From Candidatus Bathyarchaeota archaeon (GTDB lineage Archaea > Thermoproteota > Bathyarchaeia > Bathyarchaeales > Bathyarchaeaceae), in the NCBI GenBank assembly GCA_030615265.1, contig JAUWZP010000008.1, forward strand, positions 1-39,143: DNA of 39,143 bases, given 5' to 3'. The notes under the pieces were generated by a model that was not told the DNA's origin, made no database searches, and saw only the letters and a list, made by a program, of their open reading frames with translations. Of the stretch, positions 10,501 through 18,671 are shown piece after piece. Both the position numbers and the translations under genes were made by a program. Positions within the stretch are counted from its first letter, which is position 1; each line of letters begins with the position of its first letter.

Positions 10501-10913
10501 AGAATGCAGAGCTTCGACTTAAGCATTACAGGCAGGTTGCCTATCAACACCAGCTCGGTTTCCTGTTCTCTTCCATCGATGATTGGGGTCATTTCTAAGG
10601 CTAAAGGAGCAGCGTACGTGAGGTTGCGGAAACGAGCCTCTAACGGGTAAATCTCGTGTTTTGTGCCGTCAACCTCGGTAACGTAAGGCCCACTTATCTT
10701 TGTCTGAGGGTCTATGATCCATGCTTGACCAAGCTTAATCTTGTAGGGGGCCTCGGGCACTTCAATGTTGATTTCACCTGTCTCGTTAATGACTTGTTGA
10801 ATGCGGTAGTCAATGAATTCGTTATAGGAATCGAGATGTTGCCTAACTAAGCCTTTCTCTTTGAAAAACGCCTTCTGAAGAAGAAACAAATCGTCTTGTG
10901 AAATTTCCGACGT
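7548..10913 (-). CDS. rpoB: DNA-directed RNA polymerase subunit B (B' and B'' unsplit); start extended to a putative ACG codon
   Basis: RpoB motifs throughout ([44 protein letters not shown]). GGAGGT at 10921-10926 (minus strand) lies 7 nt upstream of an in-frame ACG, 8 codons before the ORF-track TTG start at 10889. Confidence 0.9.
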   Translation of the reverse strand, partial: [1121 protein letters not shown]

Positions 10914-11222
10914 GTTCTATACCTCCATGAACTTACATTTAGGAAAAGAGCTATGAATGCTCTTCTGATAGAGCTTGGTTCCTTTCAAACTTGGAGGTTC
11001 CTCCAAACGGGTTCGGCCGGTGTTATCCATTGTGGAAAAACCGGCTCTCAGATATCCTTCCCCATGATATATGAGGTGCTAAAAGCTAAACCGCCTACCC
11101 ATCATATAAACTTTACCTAGTATCTTTTCCGCATTACCTAGAAATTTTGTGATAGTTGCGTCTCCTGAGAGCTTTGTGAATTCTAGATTCCTATACATAA
11201 TCCTTCATAAAAGCTTAGAGCA

Positions 11223-11567
11223 CTAAAAGATGCCCATGAACTTCAAAACTAGAACGGCAACGACAGATGCGGAAATGCCTACTATTAAGAGTATGTGTTT
11301 CATTGAAAAGCTTGTTTCGCTTACTTTTTCTTGGATTTCAAATTCCCTTATCTCGTTTGTTTTTGTGTGAATCTGCACTTTCGCTGTCTTCTTTTTTGAT
11401 TCCATTTCAACTATGTAATTCTCCCCCTCCAAGGTTGCCTTTATAGGGCGTAGACTTCGTTTGTATCCTAGTCTTTTCAGAAAATCCTTTGCCAGAGAAG
11501 CGAAGTGTTCAGCGTCTAAGCTGAGTTTTTCTTTTGGGGCAGGTCTCTGTTCGGGTGGCGAGGACAT
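11223..11567 (-). CDS. Small protein with C-terminal transmembrane anchor
   Basis: 114 aa; hydrophobic C-terminal helix HILLIVGISASVVAVLVLKFMGIF. Confidence 0.65.
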   Translation of the reverse strand: MSSPPEQRPAPKEKLSLDAEHFASLAKDFLKRLGYKRSLRPIKATLEGENYIVEMESKKKTAKVQIHTKTNEIREFEIQEKVSETSFSMKHILLIVGISASVVAVLVLKFMGIF

Positions 11568-11750
11568 TTCCTTTCAACTTAACCATAAAATCTTCAAAGG
11601 TTTTAGAGTTATGAACCACAAAACATTATTTTAAATTCATACTGCGTTCTGAGGTGTCTGGTAATGTGAGGATATATCACAGATTTGCCGAAACCTAGAA
11701 GAATTGCGCTCCTTAAACTTCTCTCATATTTCCGCTTGCATTCATTGAAC

Positions 11751-12068
11751 TTAATGTAGCCTTGCCCAATGGTAAACTTCCATCATTCCGCCAATTATCG
11801 TCACGAGAATTCCACCGATTATTGCAAGCAGTCCGTTAATTATTTGGTCATTAAGGATTATGGGTATCATTATTCCCAGCACTATGAAGACAAAGCCGAT
11901 GCCCAGACAGATTCCATCAATCAACGCTGACGACCGGTGCCGTTTAACCTCTTCAAGCAGATTCTGTTGGTCTAATCCAGACACCGATTGTGAATAGCTT
12001 TTGTCTCTTATAATTAATTTATTGCCTAAAAAATAAGAATCCGTGATCCAGATTACCGTTTCATGCAA
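11751..12068 (-). CDS. Small two-TM membrane protein
   Basis: 105 aa with two hydrophobic segments (GICLGIGFVFIVLGIMIPI; INGLLAIIGGILVTIIGGMM). Confidence 0.6.
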   Translation of the reverse strand: MHETVIWITDSYFLGNKLIIRDKSYSQSVSGLDQQNLLEEVKRHRSSALIDGICLGIGFVFIVLGIMIPIILNDQIINGLLAIIGGILVTIIGGMMEVYHWARLH

Positions 12069-12233
12069 ACGTGAAGGCGCGTCGGCAAATGTGCCGACTC
12101 ATATGCAGACTTACAGGATTTTACCTGTTCTTTGGAAACTTCTCGCTGACAGGAATCCTTCACACATCTCATGTGCCCCTTAAATATTTCAAAAAGCATT
12201 AGCACAACATAATGGTAGGTTGGAACTAGCCTG

Positions 12234-12809
12234 ATGAAATCAACTGAGAAATTACATGTGACTAACAGGGATGATTGGCGTGCATGGCTTAGAGAAAACC
12301 ATGACACTAGGAAAGAGGTTTGGTTGATCTATTATAAAAAACACACTGGCAAGCCAAGAATCCCATATGATGATGCGGTTGAGGAAGCAATATGTTTTGG
12401 GTGGATAGACAGCATCGTAAAAAAAATTGACGACGAGAAGTTTATTCAGAAATTTACACCTCGCAAGGGTAAAAGCAAATGGTCGGAAACAAATAAGAAA
12501 AGAGCCAGAAAGATGATAGAGGAAGGGAAGATGACAAAGGCAGGGTTGGCAAAGATTGAAGAAGCGAAGAAAAGTGGAGAATGGTTTAAGAAAACCCCGA
12601 CCAGAAAAGAACTCGTTGCATTCCCAGAACTAAGGAAAGCATTGGAGTCAAACAAGAAAGCTCTAGACAATTTCAACAATTTGACCAACAGTTATAAAAA
12701 GAATCTTATTGGATGGATTACAAGTGCAAAACGAGAAGAAACGCGCAAGAGACGTCTCACGGAGGCCATCCGACTTTTAGAGCAGAACAAGAAACTAGGC
12801 ATGAAATAA
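12234..12809 (+). CDS. YdeI/OmpD-associated (bacteriocin-protection) family protein
   Basis: Family pattern RAWLRENHDTRKEVWLIYYKKHTGKPRIPYDDAVEEAICFGWIDSIVKKID...FTPRKGKSKWSETNKKRARKMIEEGKMT. Confidence 0.88.
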   Translation: MKSTEKLHVTNRDDWRAWLRENHDTRKEVWLIYYKKHTGKPRIPYDDAVEEAICFGWIDSIVKKIDDEKFIQKFTPRKGKSKWSETNKKRARKMIEEGKMTKAGLAKIEEAKKSGEWFKKTPTRKELVAFPELRKALESNKKALDNFNNLTNSYKKNLIGWITSAKREETRKRRLTEAIRLLEQNKKLGMK

Positions 12810-12820
12810 AAGCGAAAATG

Positions 12821-12895
12821 CGCCCTGGCCGGGATTTGAACCCGGGTCGGGCGGGCGACAGCCGCCTATACTAGACCGAACTATACTACCAGGGC
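12821..12895 (-). tRNA. tRNA-Asp (anticodon GTC), no intron, CCA not encoded
   Basis: Minus-strand cloverleaf: acceptor GCCCTGG/CCAGGGC, anticodon arm GGCGG-CTGTCGC-CCGCC, T loop TTCAAAT, G73. Confidence 0.95.
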
Positions 12896-13014
12896 TTTGT
12901 GTGAGTTTGATAATGAGAAAACAGCAATACTTAAATTTTTCATTTTGGCTTTCAGGGCTTTTCACTGTCTAGGTTAGGCAATTAATAAATAAATCCCGTT
13001 GGCTTTCCTATTTT

Positions 13015-14151
13015 ATGCGACTATTTCTCTGTTGCTCCGAACTCGGGTTTGGACACGCATCGAGAATCATGAGGCTCGGAAAGGAATTAGTGAGAAAGGG
13101 TCACGAACTTTTCTTTTTTTCCGGCGGAAACGCTTACCAGCTATTGAGCCGAGAATTTGAAAACGTTTACCCGTGCACGCCCATAGGTTGGTATGAAAAT
13201 TCTTATGGAGTTTTACCGTCAGCCTCGCTTCTCAACATATTCTTTCCGCTTCCGCTTTACAACTATGAAACTAGCGAGTTGAAGTGGAAAAAGCCTAATT
13301 CTCTCGAGACCGTTCACCGATACTATGACATCCGAAAACACATTCGCAGAGTTAAGCCCGACATGATCATTGCAGACGGAGACATCCTTGCTTTAAGACT
13401 GGCTCGCAGATGGAGAATTCCCTCCGTTTACGTTACAAATGTCATCCGACCAAGCTTTCGTTTTCCAACTCTGTTAACTCCTGGGGAAAGACTCACAGAA
13501 ACCTACGTGAAACGATGCCCAAAGATAATAGTGCCTGACAACCCAAACTATACCATCTGCGAATATAATTTGGGAAACCTAGATAACATCGGAATCAGAG
13601 AACAAGTGGAATTTGTCGGCAACTTCTTTGACATGACCCCGCAAAAAGGCTTGGAAAAACACATATTCGCTCCCATAAGCGGACCTTGGGGCACAAAAAC
13701 CAAACTGGCAAGAATACTAGTCCCCAAGCTTTCAGGTTTAGACAGCCCAAGCATAGTCAGCCTAGGCAGCCCAAACACCAAGTCAACAGCAAAACTTGGA
13801 AACTGCCAAATATATGGCTGGCAAACCGAAGAGCAAAGGAGCCAATCAATGAAAAACGCAAAAATGGTAATTTTCAGCGGCAGCCATGGAACATGCTTCG
13901 AAGTGATTAAACATGGAAAACCCAGCATATGCATGCCAACTCAGCCAGAACAGATGGGAAATGCGAGAAAAATGGAAGAGCTGAAATGCTCAATCTGCGT
14001 GGAGAAGCCGAAACAGTTAAGGTCAGCTATAATGGAAATTGAAGAAAACATAGAAGCCTACAAGCGCAATGTTGAGAAGCTAAGCGAATATTCCAGCAAG
14101 TTTAATGGCTTAAAAAGAGCCGTCGAAGTCATTGAAAGCATCAAAACCTAA
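13015..14151 (+). CDS. MurG-like (GT28/GT-B) glycosyltransferase family protein
   Basis: N-terminal CCSELGFGHASRIMRLGKELVRKGHELFFFSGG and C-terminal MVIFSGSHGTCFEVIKHGKPSICMPTQPEQMGNARKMEE. Confidence 0.8.
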   Translation: MRLFLCCSELGFGHASRIMRLGKELVRKGHELFFFSGGNAYQLLSREFENVYPCTPIGWYENSYGVLPSASLLNIFFPLPLYNYETSELKWKKPNSLETVHRYYDIRKHIRRVKPDMIIADGDILALRLARRWRIPSVYVTNVIRPSFRFPTLLTPGERLTETYVKRCPKIIVPDNPNYTICEYNLGNLDNIGIREQVEFVGNFFDMTPQKGLEKHIFAPISGPWGTKTKLARILVPKLSGLDSPSIVSLGSPNTKSTAKLGNCQIYGWQTEEQRSQSMKNAKMVIFSGSHGTCFEVIKHGKPSICMPTQPEQMGNARKMEELKCSICVEKPKQLRSAIMEIEENIEAYKRNVEKLSEYSSKFNGLKRAVEVIESIKT

Positions 14152-14183
14152 TGCTACGCAAAATCAAACACAAAGGAAAACTG

Positions 14184-14705
14184 TCACCTTGTTCTTCTGA
14201 TGTCCTCTTCGGCTGATGTAACTTCTTCGCTGTAAGTGTAACTTGCCGGAACAACGGTTGCATTGCAGAAGGGACAAATATTAATCATTTTGGGCCTTTG
14301 CGAATTGAAATCCAACATCCTTAGCGGATGGGTAATGCTCCGCCCACAAGATGTACACCTAAACAATGAAGGCATAGCTGCATCTTGAGGGGCTACTTCT
14401 GCTTTGGCTTCTTCTTCAGCTACTCCTGACACCTCTTGCCCTCTCACTTTTGGTTTTCTCACCTGTGGCTTTGTCACCTTTTTCCAGAAGAAATAGGTTA
14501 TGTTCATTGAAGCAGCAGCTGCAGTTAGCCCAAGCAAGGCTAAACTCGCTTTCAGAACCATCCAATACGGGTCAGCCCAGTCGTAGCTGAAATTGAGGCC
14601 AAACTCGTAAAGCTGGTTATGGACAATAGAGTCGATGATCGTCAGCAAGTAAGCTACTGAGACCGCGGAGATTAATGCTAGAATCGAAACAAGCATTTGA
14701 ATCAT
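14184..14705 (-). CDS. Membrane protein with C-terminal zinc ribbon
   Basis: Two TM segments; CTSCGRS...CPFCNA. Confidence 0.65.
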   Translation of the reverse strand: MIQMLVSILALISAVSVAYLLTIIDSIVHNQLYEFGLNFSYDWADPYWMVLKASLALLGLTAAAASMNITYFFWKKVTKPQVRKPKVRGQEVSGVAEEEAKAEVAPQDAAMPSLFRCTSCGRSITHPLRMLDFNSQRPKMINICPFCNATVVPASYTYSEEVTSAEEDIRRTR

Positions 14706-14725
14706 TTTCGAAACCTAGTCTGGTT

Positions 14726-14986
14726 TTAAGATGTTGGCTGTTGCACTGGGCTTTGAAAGTTTGTCACAGAGGCTAACTCGTAGATTCTCTTGGCTTCCCC
14801 ACACTCTTGACATTCATAAGTTTCCTCTATCTCTCCCTTCCTAGAGGTATAGGTAATGTGTATCAAGACATGATCTGTTTTTCTTGCACATTTCTTGCAT
14901 CTGAGGAAGACGTATGGTCTGTAGATTGGAATGGTCATTTTCTGCCACACTCTTTCTATGCTAAGTTTAATTGCCGCCTGAAACAA
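14726..14986 (-). CDS. Small zinc-ribbon protein
   Basis: CKKC...CQEC; start may be the internal Met (MTIPIYRPYVFLRCKKC). Confidence 0.6.
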   Translation of the reverse strand: MFQAAIKLSIERVWQKMTIPIYRPYVFLRCKKCARKTDHVLIHITYTSRKGEIEETYECQECGEAKRIYELASVTNFQSPVQQPTS

Positions 14987-15184
14987 TTAAAACATTATGA
15001 AACTGAAATATGGTTTCTCGATTTCCGTTGTCAACGTCGTATTGGAAATCTAAGTTCTCCAGTAGATTGAATGTAGCGAGCTGGAGATTAGATGAGCCAT
15101 GAATTCTGGATATAGATTAGCTCTTCTTAACTGATAAAAACATAGAGTGTCAGAATACTCTCGTTGGTCCTTTGACAATCGAAT

Positions 15185-16210
15185 ATGAATGGTGACACAG
15201 CTTTGAAAGGAACAGCCATTTGGATATTGGGATTCCTCGCTTTTCTAGCCGGATTAAACGCAGTTAACGCGATTGTCTTGTGGGCTCAGTTAGGACCAGA
15301 GAGCATAATCCAGCCTTACTTAATCGGCAGCCTAATAGGTGGGTTATCCACAGCCACTTATCTCTGGATCTCCATACTTGCAACATTCGTTTTCTTGGGG
15401 ATGACCTTCAGCAACCTAATAGGCAAGCTGCCCGATCCAGCCGTGCTTGACAAGGTTATGGAAAAAGTGAAAGGCTTAGAGAACGACCAAAAAGTGCTGC
15501 AAAAGATAAAAACCAGGTTAATGATAATCGACGCAAGCCTAAGTGATATACGAAGAGGTTTCTTAGAGGGATTCAGCGAACAAAGAGACGATATAAAGAA
15601 GATTCGTGGAGGACTATTCAATAAACTTGACAAAAGGCTAACCAATCTCAATCAGGACATGAGTGAACAGCTTGGAAAAATGGAAAAGGCTATGCAAAAG
15701 TCTGAGCGGACGAACAAGAAAAATGCAACTACCCTTAGGAAGCAGATCAAGGAGATCGCAGACATTCGATTGAAACTGGAAAAGTTAGAAGTAGAGTTGG
15801 CTCAACCGAAACCACGATTAACAAGTCAAAGTGAGCTAAAGAAGGTGAAGGGAATAGGGGCACATCTCGCTAATGAGCTGAAGGGAATTGGAATAAAAAG
15901 CGTGGGCGAGCTAGTTCTGGCGGATCCCCTGATAATTGAGGAGAAGACAAACGCGTCCCAGAGGACTGTTGAAAAGTTGCAGGGAAGAGCCCAGATCTTG
16001 ATGGTACCTGGAGTAAAGGAGAAAGACATGGCCTTACTTGAAGAACTCGGCATAACAACGAGAAGAAAACTTGCCGATCAAGACCCAATTGAACTCGGCA
16101 AAAGAATGAACGGAGTCCTTGATGCTTTCGTTAAGAAGGGAAAGATCTCAGAAGAGGAAAAGCCAACAATCGAAAAGATAGATTCTTGGATAAAATTCGC
16201 AAAATCCTAA
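15185..16210 (+). CDS. Membrane-anchored coiled-coil protein with C-terminal helix-hairpin-helix repeats (DUF4332-like)
   Basis: N-terminal TM helices, long coiled coil, then KKVKGIGAHLANELKGIGIKSVGEL and VPGVKEKDMALLEELGITTRRKLA HhH-like units. Confidence 0.75.
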   Translation: MNGDTALKGTAIWILGFLAFLAGLNAVNAIVLWAQLGPESIIQPYLIGSLIGGLSTATYLWISILATFVFLGMTFSNLIGKLPDPAVLDKVMEKVKGLENDQKVLQKIKTRLMIIDASLSDIRRGFLEGFSEQRDDIKKIRGGLFNKLDKRLTNLNQDMSEQLGKMEKAMQKSERTNKKNATTLRKQIKEIADIRLKLEKLEVELAQPKPRLTSQSELKKVKGIGAHLANELKGIGIKSVGELVLADPLIIEEKTNASQRTVEKLQGRAQILMVPGVKEKDMALLEELGITTRRKLADQDPIELGKRMNGVLDAFVKKGKISEEEKPTIEKIDSWIKFAKS

Positions 16211-16270
16211 ATTTTCCAAAGAAAAGAATTTTGGCGAGCCCGACGGGAATTGAACCCGCGACCACCGGGT

Positions 16271-16284
16271 CTCTTCTGTAGGCT
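16271..16284 (-). other. Predicted 14-nt tRNA intron at canonical position 37/38 of tRNA-Lys
   Basis: AGCCTACAGAAGAG; CTTTT pairs with AGAAG, giving flanking 3-nt bulges AAG and AGA (BHB-like). Confidence 0.8.
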
Positions 16285-16299
16285 TAAAAGCCCGGTGCT

Positions 16300-16328
16300 T
16301 TGGATGCTGTGTAAGATTTACACAGGCT
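16300..16328 (-). other. Predicted 29-nt non-canonical tRNA intron in the D-arm of tRNA-Lys (near 22/23; boundaries ambiguous by the AGC repeat)
   Basis: AGCCTGTGTAAATCTTACACAGCATCCAA; internal stem CTGTGT/ACACAG; central helix GGAT/ATCC; 3' bulge AA^A. Confidence 0.75.
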
Positions 16329-16432
16329 CTATCCTTGCTGAGCTACGGGCCCGCATCATTTGATTATCAAAGGTTAAATTAAGCTTATAGTTAGCTACAG
16401 TTTTTTATTCCCTTGGTACTTAGTTTAACCTT

Positions 16433-16458
16433 TATAGTAGGCTCAGCCTTCTACTATA
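16433..16458. repeat. Inverted repeat TATAGTAG-N10-CTACTATA
   Basis: 8-bp perfect stem between the minus-strand operon 3' end and the tRNA-Lys 5' end. Confidence 0.7.
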
Positions 16459-16534
16459 TTGAAACCTTATACTTAGTAGTAAAAATAAAAACGTTTGGGA
16501 AAATTTCGGTAAAGCGCGCGCAGTGACGCGAGCC

Positions 16535-17206
16535 TCATATCAGACCTCTTAGAATTTCCATGTTCTCCTTATGTTTGGTTTTCCTTCTAGTATCGATTGG
16601 GATTCCCAGTTTTAGTGCCCCTTTTAAACTTAGACCTACTTCGGTAAGTTCATCTCGACTAAAACCCTTTCCTTTTCTCATTTTACTTTTCCTTTTGACA
16701 AAAGCTTGGACCTTGGGTTTCTGTAGATTGGCTCTTATGTAATCTTCATAGACTTTTACATCATCAATATATGCTGCTACATACATCTTTTTTTCGAGCT
16801 TAATATGCCGATCCTCTTCTTTGAGATATTTTTTGGTATGGTCAGGTTTTTCCTTCCCAATTTTATGTTGCAGATATAAGTTGTGATGATCACCTAAGAC
16901 TGGATCGTGCATTTTTAGATCAAAATAATCTGATAAAGACATGTAATCCGCTGGTTTTCCTTGTTCGTATATCTCGGCTGTTAAGCTTCCTGCAGATCGG
17001 TAGTTATTGGGCATATTATTTGTCAAGGCAGTTTTTTTGTAAGTTGATACTGGAAAAGTTGATGAGAACGTGACCTCTGTTCTAGGAGATATCGATCCTC
17101 CAAGGTCGCAATATGCTTGGTTAACATCCACACTCCCAAATAGGTCGGTTGGATGGGTTCCCCAACGAAAAATCAGTTTTTTGCCATGAATTTTGTATCT
17201 TGTCAC
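16535..17206 (-). CDS. Unknown N-terminal domain fused to an eL13 (L13e)-like C-terminal domain
   Basis: C-terminus KMRKGKGFSRDELTEVGLSLKGALKLGIPIDTRRKTKHKENMEILRGL matches the L13e pattern GRGFS..EL..AG....A.KLGI.VD.RRK..HEENV..LK. Confidence 0.7.
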   Translation of the reverse strand: MTRYKIHGKKLIFRWGTHPTDLFGSVDVNQAYCDLGGSISPRTEVTFSSTFPVSTYKKTALTNNMPNNYRSAGSLTAEIYEQGKPADYMSLSDYFDLKMHDPVLGDHHNLYLQHKIGKEKPDHTKKYLKEEDRHIKLEKKMYVAAYIDDVKVYEDYIRANLQKPKVQAFVKRKSKMRKGKGFSRDELTEVGLSLKGALKLGIPIDTRRKTKHKENMEILRGLI

Positions 17207-17209
17207 TTT

Positions 17210-18115
17210 TCAAGTCTCCTTTTCGCGCGCGCGCTCGAAACACTCTCTGTAAGCTTGGAGAATCCGCAAGGTGTCTTGTCCGTCTATTATGCCGTAGTAG
17301 ATTCGTTTCCCATTAAGCACTGATTTCGCGATGGCAAATGCTTTCATCTGCTCTAACACACTCTCGTCGATTTGATTCCAGTATTGCACAAGAAAAACAT
17401 CTGCTGGAGCTCGAAATAGTCTCTGAATTTGGTCACCTTGTTTTCCCATTTTCTTGGGCGTTAGCTTACCTCTGGTTCCTCTCCCCTTTAGCCCGAAGGC
17501 AACATTCATCCGTCTCCCTTTCAGGATCAATCGTGTAGAAAATAGGTCGTCAGTTTCTCCTCCCCAGTCTTTAAACCGTCCTTGCTCATCGAGAATTTTC
17601 TGAAGCCCCCTTTTGAACGTCTCCTCAAGTATAGGCACGTTCTTCATGTCAGGTGCAAGTTGCACGGTTGTTACCCTATTAAACGAATCAATTTCATCAA
17701 TAGACAACGGTTCAATGTCAATTGTTTTGCGAGATACTGGAAGATTAACAATGACAGTTGAGGCTTTTGGTGTCCATTTGGTTGGATAGTTTTCAAGCGC
17801 ACGTTTGTTGCTGGCAAGTCGAAGAATTTTCTTCTTGTTCTGGGAATAGAAGTCCCCTCTTTCATAAGCTAATTCGCCGTTGACCCTTCTCTGCTTGACG
17901 ATTCTATTGTTGTACAATCTCCGAGCTTCCTGAAGCACTCTCATTCTGCTAAGACCAGTCCTTGAGACAATTTCAGTGACAGTTTTAATGCGCTTCTTAC
18001 CTCTATGAATCTCTTCGAAAACCTTATGACGAGCTTCTGATCTTCCGAGAACTCTTGCAGCATGCACTATTTGCTCATTGGGGCTTGATCTTATATCGGT
18101 AGTCTCGATGGTCAT
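17210..18115 (-). CDS. HTH protein with conserved-looking C-terminal effector domain (possible PD-(D/E)XK-like nuclease)
   Basis: HTH (VTEIVSRTGLSRMRVLQEARRLYNNRIV), then KDWGGETDDLFSTRLILKGRRMNVAFGLKGRGTRGKLTPKKMGKQGDQIQRLFRAPADVFLVQYW...IYYGIIDG. Confidence 0.7.
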   Translation of the reverse strand: MTIETTDIRSSPNEQIVHAARVLGRSEARHKVFEEIHRGKKRIKTVTEIVSRTGLSRMRVLQEARRLYNNRIVKQRRVNGELAYERGDFYSQNKKKILRLASNKRALENYPTKWTPKASTVIVNLPVSRKTIDIEPLSIDEIDSFNRVTTVQLAPDMKNVPILEETFKRGLQKILDEQGRFKDWGGETDDLFSTRLILKGRRMNVAFGLKGRGTRGKLTPKKMGKQGDQIQRLFRAPADVFLVQYWNQIDESVLEQMKAFAIAKSVLNGKRIYYGIIDGQDTLRILQAYRECFERAREKET

Positions 18116-18303
18116 TCCTGAATTTTATCTCTCCTTTTAACCTTTGGAAACATTCGTCTGACGTTGCTAGCCCCCAGACCTGTCGCTAAGTCTATTTCTG
18201 CGGATGTAGCCCCACTTTTCAGCAATTGTAGAATGAGGAGGTTTCTTATTGATTGAAGCTCCTTCAACTCATCTCTTTTCTTTCCACGTTTTTTTTCACT
18301 CAA
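18112..18303 (-). CDS. Short HTH protein (63 aa), array member 6
   Basis: LLILQLLKSGATSAEIDLATGLGASNVRRMFPK; overlaps the downstream start by 4 nt. Confidence 0.65.
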   Translation of the reverse strand: MSEKKRGKKRDELKELQSIRNLLILQLLKSGATSAEIDLATGLGASNVRRMFPKVKRRDKIQE

Positions 18304-18383
18304 GAACTTTCCCCTCCTTCCACGATTGGTTTAGATTTCGCGTGCGCATGTCCAGCTTTTCACACAATTCTTCAAACTGTCTA

Positions 18384-18671
18384 TCACTCTTCATCTTCAA
18401 CTCCCTCTTTGTTTTTGTTCTTCTTTCCCTTGGCTTTCAGTTGGCTTAACCCGGCACTAACACTTCCGGGGGTTGTTCCAACAATCAAAGCAATCAAATT
18501 TCTCGACAAGCCAAGATCGGATAGCCTTCTTATTTTGTCAGTTTTCGTTTTCCCCTTCAGAACAGTTTCCTCTCGTGATGTGATAGCCACTACTTGAATA
18601 AGGGCATCTATTTTTGTGCCCAACTCTTCAAGTTTTTTGATCATTTGTTTCCTAAACTCGTCTTCATTCAT
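18384..18671 (-). CDS. Short HTH protein (95 aa), array member 5
   Basis: KTKTDKIRRLSDLGLSRNLIALIVGTTPGSVSAGLSQLKAK. Confidence 0.7.
   Translation of the reverse strand: MNEDEFRKQMIKKLEELGTKIDALIQVVAITSREETVLKGKTKTDKIRRLSDLGLSRNLIALIVGTTPGSVSAGLSQLKAKGKKNKNKEGVEDEE

Larger units (their letters stand above)
16235..16352 (-). tRNA. tRNA-Lys (anticodon TTT) with two predicted introns; CCA encoded at 16232-16234
   Basis: Mature model GGGCCCGTAGCTCAGCAAGGATAGAGCACCGGGCTTTTAACCCGGTGGTCGCGGGTTCAATTCCCGTCGGGCTCG after removing 16271-16284 and 16300-16328. Confidence 0.88.

Noticed and set aside
10930-11100. ~50-codon minus-strand open frame (…MDNTGRTRLEEPPSLKGTKLYQKSIHSSFPKCKFMEV) upstream of rpoB
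   Set aside because: Considered as a remnant rpoH; no RpoH motifs, so not called.
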